A stretch of DNA of 64,000 nt from Pseudoalteromonas viridis (GTDB lineage: Bacteria; Pseudomonadota; Gammaproteobacteria; Enterobacterales; Alteromonadaceae): positions 372,001-436,000 of the forward strand of contig NZ_CP072426.1 in NCBI RefSeq assembly GCF_017742995.1, written 5' to 3'. This document shows, piece by piece, positions 9,484-18,420 of this stretch; positions within the stretch are counted from its first letter, which is position 1, and every line of letters starts with the position of its first letter. The position numbers and the translations under genes are program-made. Under the pieces are notes generated by a model. The model ran no database searches. It saw only the letters and a program-made list of their open reading frames with translations, and was not told the origin of the DNA.

Positions 9484-12054
9484 TTAGTGTTGTTGAGAAG
9501 ATTTACTTATGTATATCAGCTCATCGTTAAATACCTGACCAGAATTAAACTCCTGCAATAGTCTCAAGCTGGCTGAAAGCGGTTGGGCCGGGCTGTAGTA
9601 GAAGCCTTGTATATGATTACACCCAAGCTGTTCCAGCATGGCCAGCTGACTCTGAGACTCTACCCCTTCAGCAATCACTTTAATGCCCAGCTCATCGGCT
9701 AAATTTAGCAGACAGTTGATCATCACTTTTTTATTTTTGTCTGCCATCAGGCTGTCAACAAAAGACTTATCGATTTTCAGATAATCTACCTGATTTTCAA
9801 TTAAGTGGCTAAGTGACGAGTATCCGGTACAGAAATCATCCAGTGCTATCTTCACCCCTTGCTCTCTGAGCTTAGACAGTAACTCCCAGGTATAACGGTT
9901 CGTAGCCATGGACTCTGTTACTTCAAGCGTCACCTTGTCAAAGGGGACCTTAGCGTTGCTGATGGCTTGCGTTACCAGCTTAAACTGATCGTTACTGGTT
10001 TTAAATTCATTCACCGAGCGATTGATTGAAATACTGACATCTTCATACCCGTGCAAATGCATCTCTTTCAGATCCTGACAGGCTTTTTCCAATACAAATT
10101 GGCCGATCAAATGGATCAATCCAAACTCTTCTGCAATGGGAATAAAGGTGCCCGGCGATATCATCCCCTGCTCATCATCAAACCACCTGACAAGCGCCTC
10201 AAACTTCACTATTTTTCTGCGCTGTACGTCGACGATGGGCTGATAGTATACCGTCAACAGGTTAGCTTTAAGCGCCGCTTTGAGTTTGTCCTTGAGCTTG
10301 ATTTTGTTCAGATAGGCATTTTGGATAGCCGCATTATGCAAAGCGACATGGCCTCGATGGGTTTTCTTAGCGCTCTCCAGTGCATGCGCCGCATTACGAA
10401 TAAACTTAGCAGCGGTGATCCGCCCTCGATTCTCAAGCTGCGCGATACCTGTGCTTGCGCTGAGCTCAACGGTTAAGTCGTTAAAAACGTAGGGCTGTTT
10501 TATTTTTTCACTGAGTTTTTTAGCTACCTGCAAGGCACTTTTAACATCTGTGTTATCCAGCAGGATGGCAAATTCGTCGCCCCCATAACGGGAGATGGTG
10601 TCTTTTTCTCTGATCCCATTTCGCAGCCTCTTTGCGACAGAAACCAGTACTTTGTCGCCGATTTCCGGCCCGTAAATATCGTTCACCTCTTTAAAGTGAT
10701 CAAGACCGATAAACAATAAAGAACAGGGCGTATGTAAACTGCGACTGGCGGATATTTTTTCTTCTACAATGTCGATAAAGCAACGACGATTTAATAACGC
10801 GGTCAGAGGCTCATGATTAGCGTAAAACATGAGCTGCGCTTCATTGCGTTTCCATTCAGTAATGTCACGGAATATAGCAACATAGTTGACGATTTCGCCT
10901 TGCTCGTCTTTTACCAGGCTGAGTGTTAACTCCTCAGGGAAGATTTGCCCGTTCTTGCGACGGTTGAATATCTCGCCTTTCCAGCAACCGGCACTCATCA
11001 GGCTGTTCCACATTTGGTGATAAAAGTCCCCACTGTGCTGTCCTGATGACAGTACTGAGGGATCGCGCCCCATCAACTCATGGCCGGTATAACCAGTTAA
11101 ACGCTCGAACGCCCTGTTGACCATAATGATTTTATTATCGCCATCAGTGATCATAATAGCTTCGGTGGCATGTTCGAACACTACATTGGTTAGTTCGAGC
11201 TGTTTATTCAGTGAATAAATATAAGAGACGTCCTGAACAGTGGCACTGAAAACACGCTCATCACGTTGCTCCTCGCACTGTTCAACCCGGCCGATAATAC
11301 GATAGAGCCCACGCAAATTGGTGCGTTTTTTATGGGCAACATTGACATCGATATAATCGAGGTGACCGGTACGAAGCTTCTGGATAATAACCCTGAGCCG
11401 CTTCTGATCCGCATCCGTTAAACAATCTGTGAAATCATCCAGGGTGAGTGTTTCTTCGCGGTGCTGCAACAGGCGGCGCATTTCGTGACTAAACACATGT
11501 TTGTCCCGGCTGATATTCCAGGTCCAGGAGCTTAATTTCGCGATCCGCTCACCTTTTGCCAGCTGCTTGACCAATATTTGCTGCGCCGCAATTTCGAGGT
11601 TGTGGTTCAGCTCAGCCCCGACCAGCAAGCTTAGTTCACGGAACCAGTGGCGATCCTCTTCACTGACGACAACTTTTTCATCAAATAAACAGACCATAAT
11701 ACCGATTGGTTTATGATCCAATGCACGCAGTGTTACACCAAGATACCCGTCAATATCGAATATCTTGAGGATCTCGTCTTCCGCATACATTTGCTGCAGG
11801 TTGCAACTGATGGCACACACGCCCTGGCTGGTCTTCGCGTCATTACAAGGCGTGCCCTCAAGATCGTAGATAATGTCATTGGACCTTTCGCCATCGACTG
11901 AGTAAGCAACCGTTTTAACCCGGGTATCCGCATCGATAAATTTACCAATCAAACAATGAGCCGGTTTGAATTTCTCATAGATCAAATCGAGCGCCAGTTC
12001 ATAGCGCGCCTCACTACTGCACAGATTGTAAAAAGTACTGAATGAAAAAGTCAT
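9484..12054 (-). CDS. GAF-PAS-GGDEF-EAL cyclic-di-GMP protein
   Basis: Predicted soluble bifunctional c-di-GMP enzyme, 856 aa. Seen in order: a GAF-like region about 1-160; a linker and PAS-like region; a clear PAS domain about 290-410 (HATEAIMITDGDNKIIMVN); GGDEF about 420-580 with intact RYGGDEF and an upstream RxxD inhibitory site (REKD); and EAL about 590-840 with KFEALVRW, ITHAT-equivalent TLEVTES, KIDKSF, AEGVES and QGFYY. In EAL loop 6 the usual DDFGTG reads DDFCTG, which may affect dimer-coupled activity. The rest of the EAL site looks complete. Monocistronic; the input ligand is unknown. Confidence 0.9.
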   Translation of the reverse strand: MTFSFSTFYNLCSSEARYELALDLIYEKFKPAHCLIGKFIDADTRVKTVAYSVDGERSNDIIYDLEGTPCNDAKTSQGVCAISCNLQQMYAEDEILKIFDIDGYLGVTLRALDHKPIGIMVCLFDEKVVVSEEDRHWFRELSLLVGAELNHNLEIAAQQILVKQLAKGERIAKLSSWTWNISRDKHVFSHEMRRLLQHREETLTLDDFTDCLTDADQKRLRVIIQKLRTGHLDYIDVNVAHKKRTNLRGLYRIIGRVEQCEEQRDERVFSATVQDVSYIYSLNKQLELTNVVFEHATEAIMITDGDNKIIMVNRAFERLTGYTGHELMGRDPSVLSSGQHSGDFYHQMWNSLMSAGCWKGEIFNRRKNGQIFPEELTLSLVKDEQGEIVNYVAIFRDITEWKRNEAQLMFYANHEPLTALLNRRCFIDIVEEKISASRSLHTPCSLLFIGLDHFKEVNDIYGPEIGDKVLVSVAKRLRNGIREKDTISRYGGDEFAILLDNTDVKSALQVAKKLSEKIKQPYVFNDLTVELSASTGIAQLENRGRITAAKFIRNAAHALESAKKTHRGHVALHNAAIQNAYLNKIKLKDKLKAALKANLLTVYYQPIVDVQRRKIVKFEALVRWFDDEQGMISPGTFIPIAEEFGLIHLIGQFVLEKACQDLKEMHLHGYEDVSISINRSVNEFKTSNDQFKLVTQAISNAKVPFDKVTLEVTESMATNRYTWELLSKLREQGVKIALDDFCTGYSSLSHLIENQVDYLKIDKSFVDSLMADKNKKVMINCLLNLADELGIKVIAEGVESQSQLAMLEQLGCNHIQGFYYSPAQPLSASLRLLQEFNSGQVFNDELIYISKSSQQH

Positions 12055-12327
12055 TATTCGGCTAAGTTCTTATATTTTATTGTTTTCAATATCAACAGGT
12101 ATTTTAACAAAATGCAATGATAGAATTAAAAGCAGTCTTATTCTCGATACAGATCAATAAACCGAACTTTCTTCTGAACACCGTCAATCCCTGCGCTACT
12201 TTCAGTAAGATGAGATGATGATACTTCATCTTATCTGACTAATTATATGATAATATTCATATCACAACACAGTATCAGGTTCAAACTCTCCTTAACAAAA
12301 CAGAATAATGGTTGCTAAAATTCTTCA

Positions 12328-13932
12328 CTAAACAGCATGCTGAGCAACATCATTGTTGGCGGCATGTACCCTGTGCTTAGCCTGGCAAGTTTGATTACGG
12401 CCCTTGTTTTTGGCCCGATAAAGCGCTTGATCCGCCATCTTCAACGTCTCCTCTATGCTCTTGCTGTGAACTGGCCAACATGCAATGCCAATTGACACTG
12501 TCACGGGCCTTGGGATCGGCATAGAATGTTCAAAAACCGCGATGCGTAAACGCTCGGCAATGCTATATGCCCGGTTGGCATCGACAAACGGCATAAAAAT
12601 TAAAAACTCTTCCCCACCGCTGCGACAAACAAAATCATGACTGCGGGCATTTTTTTTCATCACACCAGCCAGGGCACATAACACCTCATCACCCACTCCA
12701 TGGCCAAACTCATCGTTTATCGACTTAAAGTGATCAACATCCAATGCCATCACAGAGAACTGATACTGCATATTTCTGACATTATCCAGCCACAGCTGCA
12801 TTGCCAGGCGGTTATTGAGTTTGGTCAGCGGATCCATTTTTCTGTCCTGTTCCAGTTCTTTAATTTCCTGACCCAGCAACTCCGAGCTATTCAGGATCGC
12901 AGATTTGAGATTCTCTGCCTCAAAATACCAGGCAGGAGTTTGATCAATACAGCGCAAATTGCCCGGGCTCAATGAACTGACGCTCTGTGCCAGCTGAGCA
13001 AGTGGCCTGGCTATAACAAAACCTGCAATCAAGGTCGCTGCTAAAATGGCAAGCGCAAACGGCAAGGTTGAATACAACACATTGGTATGTGTTTGATTGA
13101 GCTCTGCAACAATACTGGTCAAAGCACGTTGGCTGACAATCCCCCAACCGGTACTGTTCACCGGCGCGAACCCCGCCAGCATATTATCGCCCAGACTGTT
13201 CAGCGTTTCTGTCGCACCCGATTGCCCGTTCAACACCGCATTAATCGCCACATTATCTGCGATGTATTCACCAACACGAGCGTTATCTTTGTGATATATC
13301 AGTCGCTTACTTTTATCTACCACATAAACATACGAATGATCAGACGCATGATGAGTACCCAGTAGCTGATTTAGAATGGTATTGCCCTGCAAATAAATAC
13401 CACCAGCAATAAAGCCGAGATAAGTACCATCATCGGCAAACACTGGGAAAGTGGGGCTGACCAGTAAATTGCCCGCAGGCGAGACAAAGGGGTCTAGAAT
13501 ATAGGGTTGCTGAAGCTCTATCGGCACAGACAGCGCAGGATCGAGTGTCAACCCTTTCAGTGCCAGACTCGAGGGCTGAGCTGAAATGATCTTGCGCTGC
13601 GCATCGATCACCACCAACGAGTCAAAGCTGTTGGTTTGCGCCAGTAAGCGTCCGAGTTCTGCGTCAATTGCCTGACTGTCGTCAAAGTGGTTTGCAATAT
13701 GACCGGCGCTCACCTGTAACTGGCTGTTTAACGATTGCAAAAACAGCTCAGTGACTTCAGCGAGCTTCTCTGCATATGCCTGATTGGACGCAAGCGTGTC
13801 TTTAATAAATGCGCGTTCGTGTACGCGATAACTCGCCATCAATGCGCTGTACACCGACAACACTATCCCGGCACTTACTAGCAATAATATCAGCTGTTTT
13901 AGGTCCAATTTCCAGCGATGGGTGATTTTCAC
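12328..13932 (-). CDS. Membrane diguanylate cyclase with Cache-type periplasmic sensor
   Basis: Makes c-di-GMP from two GTP. Seen: a membrane segment near residues 10-32, a periplasmic dCache-like domain about 35-280 (YVYVVDKSKRLIYHKD, GWGIVSQ), a second membrane segment about 285-305, a short HAMP-like linker, then GGDEF with SGGEEFLIFM and the I-site RSHD five residues before it. GTG 13932 is preferred over TTG 13956, because GGGAGGGA lies at proper distance before it (534 aa). The sensor class binds small molecules such as amino or organic acids; the ligand cannot be told. Confidence 0.88.
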   Translation of the reverse strand: MKITHRWKLDLKQLILLLVSAGIVLSVYSALMASYRVHERAFIKDTLASNQAYAEKLAEVTELFLQSLNSQLQVSAGHIANHFDDSQAIDAELGRLLAQTNSFDSLVVIDAQRKIISAQPSSLALKGLTLDPALSVPIELQQPYILDPFVSPAGNLLVSPTFPVFADDGTYLGFIAGGIYLQGNTILNQLLGTHHASDHSYVYVVDKSKRLIYHKDNARVGEYIADNVAINAVLNGQSGATETLNSLGDNMLAGFAPVNSTGWGIVSQRALTSIVAELNQTHTNVLYSTLPFALAILAATLIAGFVIARPLAQLAQSVSSLSPGNLRCIDQTPAWYFEAENLKSAILNSSELLGQEIKELEQDRKMDPLTKLNNRLAMQLWLDNVRNMQYQFSVMALDVDHFKSINDEFGHGVGDEVLCALAGVMKKNARSHDFVCRSGGEEFLIFMPFVDANRAYSIAERLRIAVFEHSMPIPRPVTVSIGIACWPVHSKSIEETLKMADQALYRAKNKGRNQTCQAKHRVHAANNDVAQHAV

Positions 13933-14184
13933 GCTTCCCTCCCAATCTAAGCACAAACATAGCCACTTATTTTCATTGTAAATAATTGCGAGATTGAGAA
14001 CTTATTCTGGGTCAAATTCTCTGTGCCTAAAGTACTTACATAACACATTTGCAATAATTTGATTGACTTGAAGCCAGTGAGGATGAGGCAGAGGATGAGA
14101 AACATCGCCAAGAGCCACCCTTTTGAATTAGGTTAAAAAATAAAAAACATAAATTACTATGAAGTTTATGCTCTGTACTTTATA

Positions 14185-14436
14185 ATGTGGTCGATATTTA
14201 ACCAAATCAGTTTTACCGAAATGAAAAAGAAAGCCCGAATGAACCCACTTGTCACCCACTTTACGTTTGCCAGTATCATACTGGCCATGTTGTGGATGTT
14301 TGTTCAGGATAAAGACACCCTGTTGACGGGCAGCGCCCTGGTGCTGGCTTACGTTGTGTGTGCACTTGCCTATCGAATGATTGCAGCGCGAGAAGCATTC
14401 AAAAACGCCAGCAAGCATTCCCACAAAAAACATTAA
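14185..14436 (+). CDS. Small two-helix membrane protein, unknown
   Basis: 83 aa (ATG 14185; ATG 14221 or 14239 are alternatives, none with a strong ribosome binding site). Two hydrophobic segments about residues 25-42 and 46-66, then a basic His/Lys-rich tail (ASKHSHKKH). I do not recognise the family. It precedes a lipoprotein gene on the same strand by 92 bp. Confidence 0.55.
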   Translation: MWSIFNQISFTEMKKKARMNPLVTHFTFASIILAMLWMFVQDKDTLLTGSALVLAYVVCALAYRMIAAREAFKNASKHSHKKH

Positions 14437-14528
14437 TTTCTAACTCGATACAGATGCCTGGATAATACTTGGCCTCTGTATTGGAGTGTGCAATCATCGG
14501 GATACACCACTACAACAGGAACTTATAA

Positions 14529-14987
14529 ATGTATCGTCGATTGCTGCCACTCCTTTTGCTACTGGGCGGCTGCGCCTCGCACCCGCCATCATACTCAGTA
14601 CAACTTTGCCAGAGCCTCGTTTATGCCTATCCGGAAATACGCGACAACGGAAGCGCTGAGCAATACGCCGATTTATTTACGGATAACGCCCGCTTTAGCG
14701 TTGATAAACTGAACATTGAGCTCGATGGTAAGACGCAGATAGTGGCGCGCTTTAACACAGCACGCAATAACACCAGAACGGTTCATATGATGACCTCCAC
14801 GCGTCAATACCGTCAAAATGCAACCCTTGCAGCAGAGTCTCATTTTATTCTGCTTCTTAAGAGCAAGGCGCAGCCTGATACCACGAAAATTATCAACGGC
14901 CGTTATCTCGATACCTTTGATTACAACGAGACGCAATGTCGTTTTAGTAATAGGACTGTGCTGATTGACCGCATGGATGTCTTATAG
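14529..14987 (+). CDS. Lipoprotein with NTF2/SnoaL-like domain
   Basis: 152 aa. The signal peptide ends in the lipobox LLGGC with the lipidated Cys near residue 15, so it should be an envelope lipoprotein. The mature part has the look of a SnoaL/NTF2-like fold: a helical start with AEQYADLFTDNARFSVD, the GKTQIVARF segment, and a C-terminal GRYLDTFDYNETQCRFSNRT strand pattern. This fold serves as small-ligand pocket or enzyme, and no catalytic role can be assigned. It converges with the MarR gene 9 bp away. Confidence 0.7.
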   Translation: MYRRLLPLLLLLGGCASHPPSYSVQLCQSLVYAYPEIRDNGSAEQYADLFTDNARFSVDKLNIELDGKTQIVARFNTARNNTRTVHMMTSTRQYRQNATLAAESHFILLLKSKAQPDTTKIINGRYLDTFDYNETQCRFSNRTVLIDRMDVL

Positions 14988-14996
14988 TTAGAGCCG

Positions 14997-15596
14997 TTAG
15001 GTTTGATTGCTGCGTTTATGCCAGCGCAGCATTTCTTTATGGTCTCGTGTTACAACCTGCCCTTTAGACTCCATTTCAGTTACTTCGTTAGCCAGTATTT
15101 CTTCTGCGGTTAATTCCAGTTTCATCAGCAAACCGCTTAATAGCGCCTTTTCGTCATCGGACATGTGGGCAGTCAACTTTTCTTCTCGTTTGCGTATATG
15201 CGCCGTTACTTCCCGATAAACCTTTTCCCCTGCTTGTGTTAAAACCACAGGCTTACTTTTGCCAGACAGTTCGGTTGCACGCACCAGGTCCAGCTTTAGC
15301 AGCGCGTTCACCGCACGAGTCACCGAATAGGGGTCTAGTCGAGACTGATAACTCACTTCTGCAGCCGTAACTGGTCCATACGACCCAACGTTAAGTAACA
15401 CGCGTAATTCCCGGGTGTTTAACTCTGTCAGCGAGCGGATCACCGGATCACGGTCCAGTGATAACAGGTTACTAACCACAGCAACCTGAAATGGTACGTG
15501 TTCTATCAGGTTTAGTGCGTCTTTGCCTACATTTGTTACTGCCAGTGCCCGCTTTCTGTTGGCAATGGCTTTTTTCATATCATTGTCACTGGACAA
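14997..15596 (-). CDS. MarR-family transcriptional regulator
   Basis: 199 aa winged-helix regulator. The DNA-binding part is about residues 60-130 (TAAEVSYQSRLDPYSVTRAVNALLKLDLV, then the wing SGKSKPVVLTQAG). The TTG start at 15596 is supported by GAGGT five bases upstream. It is divergent from the AhpD-like gene with only 62 bp between the two starts, and a 16-bp perfect palindrome lies in that gap. MarR proteins typically repress themselves and the divergent gene and release DNA on binding a small molecule or on oxidation. The ligand is unknown. Confidence 0.85.
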   Translation of the reverse strand: MSSDNDMKKAIANRKRALAVTNVGKDALNLIEHVPFQVAVVSNLLSLDRDPVIRSLTELNTRELRVLLNVGSYGPVTAAEVSYQSRLDPYSVTRAVNALLKLDLVRATELSGKSKPVVLTQAGEKVYREVTAHIRKREEKLTAHMSDDEKALLSGLLMKLELTAEEILANEVTEMESKGQVVTRDHKEMLRWHKRSNQT

Positions 15597-15618
15597 TTTG
15601 TACCTCTACACATATAGT

Positions 15619-15634
15619 TGTTGCATATGCAACA
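15619..15634. promoter_or_regulatory. 16-bp palindrome, probable MarR operator
   Basis: TGTTGCATATGCAACA, perfectly symmetric, centred between the divergent marR-type and AhpD-like genes. Size, symmetry and placement are those of a MarR operator that would control both genes. Confidence 0.7.
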
Positions 15635-15658
15635 TATAAAACATCAACAGGAACCAGT

Positions 15659-16261
15659 ATGCCTTTAGTTAAGCCTTTGTCACAAGAACATGATCAGGAA
15701 GTCGCAGAACTTGCGAAGTTTTTTAATGAAACCCTGGGCTTTTGTCCAAATAGTGTGCTCACCATGCAAATTCGCCCGGCAATTGCCCGTGCCTTTATCA
15801 ATTTAAACAAAGCCGTGATGGAAAACCATGGTCGAGTCACATCAGAATTAAAGCGATTGATTGGCTACATTACCAGTGCAAACACGGGATGCCGCTACTG
15901 TGAAGCGCATACTATATTAGCAGCACAACGCTACGGCGGCAGTGATGAGAGACTCGCGAATATCTGGCAATTCAGGGAAAGTGACGTATTTACGGCCGCT
16001 GAAAAAGCCGCATTTGAATTTGCACTGGCCGCCTCCAGCGTGCCAAACGCCGTAGATGCCTCGATAGAAAGCGCCATGCAAGCGCACTGGGATGACGGGG
16101 AAATCGTAGAAATTCTTGGCGTGATCGCCCTGTTTGGTTACCTCAATCGCTGGAACGACTCTATGGCAACGACATTAGAGCCAGGTGCCATCGACGCCGG
16201 TGAAACACTGCTTAATGAGCGCTGGGAAACAGGCAAACATAGTAGCCAGCCTGCCAAATAA
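15659..16261 (+). CDS. AhpD-like carboxymuconolactone decarboxylase family protein
   Basis: 200 aa from ATG 15659, which follows CAGGA. The open frame extends upstream across the divergent promoter, but those codons are not gene-like. Seen: the redox motif Cys78-Arg-Tyr-Cys81 with His84 (GCRYCEAHT), as in AhpD and peroxidase-related CMD proteins, which are all-helical oligomers that reduce peroxides or peroxiredoxins. Divergent from a MarR regulator, which suggests induction by an oxidant or toxic compound. The substrate is unknown. Confidence 0.85.
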   Translation: MPLVKPLSQEHDQEVAELAKFFNETLGFCPNSVLTMQIRPAIARAFINLNKAVMENHGRVTSELKRLIGYITSANTGCRYCEAHTILAAQRYGGSDERLANIWQFRESDVFTAAEKAAFEFALAASSVPNAVDASIESAMQAHWDDGEIVEILGVIALFGYLNRWNDSMATTLEPGAIDAGETLLNERWETGKHSSQPAK

Positions 16262-16280
16262 ACCGAACATCCTTCAACCG

Positions 16281-16314
16281 ATGGGCAAGCACCTACTTAT
16301 GCTGCCCATTTTTG
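16281..16314 (+). terminator. Rho-independent terminator after AhpD-like gene
   Basis: ATGGGCA and TGCCCAT form the stem, followed by TTTT, 20 bp after the stop codon. Confidence 0.75.
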
Positions 16315-16377
16315 ATCTCTTGTGCCTGTAAATTAGTTGAATAATTGGCTTGATCCAAATCAATCAGCACTATATAT

Positions 16378-16405
16378 TAAAGTTTCAATAATTACTGAAA
16401 CTTTA
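16378..16405. promoter_or_regulatory. Perfect inverted repeat, probable GbsR-type operator
   Basis: TAAAGTTTCA, 8-bp spacer, TGAAACTTTA. The perfect 10-bp arms end 3 bp before the preferred ATG of the regulator gene. Binding here would block the regulator's own transcription or translation start, and so suggests autoregulation. Confidence 0.65.
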
Positions 16406-16408
16406 AAA

Positions 16409-16954
16409 ATGCAGCTATCACCTAAAATCGAAAACTTCGTTCTCCATTGTGGAGAAATGGGAAGCCGCTGGGGCTTCAATCGCACCATTGGCCAAATGGT
16501 TGGCTTGCTGGTTATCAATGAGAAGCCGTTAACGGCCAATGAAATTGCTGAAGCACTCAAGATCTCACGAGGTAATGTCAGCATGGGGATCAAAGAGCTG
16601 CAATCATGGCAACTGGTTAAAGTTCATCATATTCCCGGAGACAGAAAAGAGTACTATTCGCCAAATGGCAGTATCTGGGACCTGGCAAACCGCGTTTTTG
16701 AAGAACGCCGTAAACGTGAAATTGACCCCACACTAACCTTGTTGCGCGACCAAATTCTCGACAGCGCGAATTCACCAGAAGAAAAATACGCGCAAGAGCA
16801 AATGCAATCTATCCACGACTTGCTGGAAACAGTGACCAAGTGGTCTGCCGAACTGCAACGCTTAACACCCGAGCAATTGCAGTCCCTGATGAAACTCGGA
16901 TCGTCGGTCAGCAAGGTGATTGATTTGAAGGACAAGCTACTCAGAAAGTCCTAA
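16409..16954 (+). CDS. GbsR/MarR-type transcriptional regulator
   Basis: 181 aa from ATG 16409. A TTG at 16337 would add 24 residues encoded across the inverted repeat and is less likely. Seen: the family opening FVLHCGEMGSRWGFNRTIGQ, a helix-turn-helix with TANEIAEALKISRGNVSMGI, a wing (HIPGDRKEYY), and a C-terminal helical dimer region. GbsR-type proteins respond to small osmolytes in Bacillus; many others are uncharacterised. It lies 122 bp upstream of cydA in the same direction, so control of the bd oxidase is a natural inference. No good Shine-Dalgarno precedes the ATG. Confidence 0.82.
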   Translation: MQLSPKIENFVLHCGEMGSRWGFNRTIGQMVGLLVINEKPLTANEIAEALKISRGNVSMGIKELQSWQLVKVHHIPGDRKEYYSPNGSIWDLANRVFEERRKREIDPTLTLLRDQILDSANSPEEKYAQEQMQSIHDLLETVTKWSAELQRLTPEQLQSLMKLGSSVSKVIDLKDKLLRKS

Positions 16955-16985
16955 AAGAGTGGCTTTTGAAAAGGATTTTTTCATT

Positions 16986-17008
16986 GTGCGCGGTTCGTGC
17001 CCGCGCAC
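16986..17008 (+). other. GC-rich hairpin between gbsR-type gene and cydA
   Basis: Perfect 8-bp arms GTGCGCGG / CCGCGCAC with a 7-nt loop and no T run, so not a classical terminator. It lies in the leader region 68 bp before cydA. It may be an RNA structure or a protein-binding site. Confidence 0.4.
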
Positions 17009-17076
17009 TGAGTCGTATCAGTTACCGTTTGCCTGACTCAGGCCCGGCTAGGCTGATATAATATGCGAGGTGCGTC

Positions 17077-18420
17077 ATGCTTGATACCCTACTGTTGTCG
17101 CGTATTCAATTTGCGGCAAATATAAGCTTTCATATTCTTTTTCCTACCATCACCATTGCTTTGGCTTGGTTTCTGGTGTTCTTCAAGTTCCGTTATGACC
17201 GAACCGGCGAAGCGGTTTGGCTTCGGGCCTATCGTTTTTGGGTAAAAATATTCGCCCTCACTTTTGCGCTTGGCGTCGTCAGTGGTATCACCATGTCTTT
17301 TCAGTTTGGCACCAACTGGCCCGGATTTATGGAGCGCATTGGTAACATAGCAGGCCCCTTACTTGGTTACGAAGTGCTAACCGCCTTTTTTATGGAAGCC
17401 ACCTTTTTAGGCATTATGCTGTTTGGCATGAAACGTGTCAGTCCGCGCCTGCATACCTTTGCGACACTCATCGTTGCAATAGGCACTACTCTTTCGGCTT
17501 TTTGGATCTTGTCTCTAAACAGTTGGCTGCAAACCCCGACAGGCTACACCCTGGTAGATGGCGTTTTCTACCCCAAAGACTGGTTTGAGATCATCTTTAA
17601 TCCGTCATTTGGTTATCGCTTTTTTCATATGTTGCTGGCAAGCGCTCTCACCGCATCTTTTCTGATGGCTGGAATAAGCGCGTATCGACTGCTTAAAGAG
17701 GATCATAAGCACGCCCCTAAGCTAACCTTAAAAGTATCGCTGACGGTCGCAGCCCTGCTCGCGCCAATGCAGATGTTTGTCGGCGACCTGCACGGCCTGA
17801 ACACCTTTGAGCACCAACCACAAAAAGTAGCCGCGATGGAAGGTGTCTGGGAGACCGAACAAGGGGCGCCTTTGTTACTCTTTGCCATACCGGATGAGCA
17901 ACAAAGAACCAATCACTTTGAAATCGCCATTCCCAAGCTGGCTAGTCTGATCCTGACGCACGAGGCCGAAGGCGAAATTAAGGGACTTAATGAGTTTAAG
18001 GGGGAACACCCGCCGGTTAAACCTGTATTTTTTGGCTTTAGGATCATGGTAGGGATAGGCGTACTGATGATACTCGTCGCCTTAGTGACCCGTTATACCT
18101 TATGGAAGCACTCAACTCTCCCGACCTGGCAGCTGAAAGCTTTAGTAGTCATGACATTTTCAGGATGGATTGCCACGCTGGCTGGCTGGTATGTCACTGA
18201 AATTGGTCGCCAGCCATTTATGGTCAGTGGTCTGGTTAAAATTGAGGAGCTGGTTACAAACGTCCCCAGTGAACACGTCTTGCTAACCTTGATTGGTTAC
18301 CTGACTTTATATGCAGTTTTGCTGGCAGCTTACATCAAAACGCTGTTTTACACCGCGCGAAATGCCGTTCAAGTTGAAGAGTATCAGACGACACCGGTTC
18401 AGGGAGGCCAATATGTTTAG
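17077..18420 (+). CDS. cydA: Cytochrome bd-type quinol oxidase subunit I
   Basis: Catalytic subunit of the heme-copper-independent terminal oxidase, in the inner membrane; oxidises quinol and reduces O2 to water. 447 aa. Seen: His19 (NISFHILFP), the high-spin heme ligand position; the conserved GRQPF motif in GWYVTEIGRQPF; multiple membrane helices; and a quinol loop shorter than the Escherichia coli form, as in the cyanide-insensitive (CIO) subgroup. ATG 17077 follows GAGGTG. It overlaps cydB by 8 bp. Bd oxidases confer tolerance to NO, cyanide and low oxygen. Confidence 0.93.
   Translation: MLDTLLLSRIQFAANISFHILFPTITIALAWFLVFFKFRYDRTGEAVWLRAYRFWVKIFALTFALGVVSGITMSFQFGTNWPGFMERIGNIAGPLLGYEVLTAFFMEATFLGIMLFGMKRVSPRLHTFATLIVAIGTTLSAFWILSLNSWLQTPTGYTLVDGVFYPKDWFEIIFNPSFGYRFFHMLLASALTASFLMAGISAYRLLKEDHKHAPKLTLKVSLTVAALLAPMQMFVGDLHGLNTFEHQPQKVAAMEGVWETEQGAPLLLFAIPDEQQRTNHFEIAIPKLASLILTHEAEGEIKGLNEFKGEHPPVKPVFFGFRIMVGIGVLMILVALVTRYTLWKHSTLPTWQLKALVVMTFSGWIATLAGWYVTEIGRQPFMVSGLVKIEELVTNVPSEHVLLTLIGYLTLYAVLLAAYIKTLFYTARNAVQVEEYQTTPVQGGQYV

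Noticed and set aside
12206..12233. Inverted repeat TAAGATGA ... TCATCTTA between the two c-di-GMP genes
   Set aside because: 8-bp arms with a 12-nt gap in AT-rich DNA, no T run and no link to a start or stop. Not distinguishable from chance.
14128..14433. 101-codon minus-strand frame opposite the small two-helix protein
   Set aside because: It is the antisense of the hydrophobic plus-strand frame, with His/Gln-rich shadow composition.
15491..15658. N-terminal extension of the AhpD-like gene by 56 codons
   Set aside because: It would run across the divergent promoter and the MarR start. ATG 15659 has a ribosome binding site and gives the normal family N-terminus.
18311..18412. Upstream extension of cydB by 34 codons
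   Set aside because: It is the out-of-frame end of cydA. The Met at 18413 follows GGAGG and starts the conserved CydB sequence.
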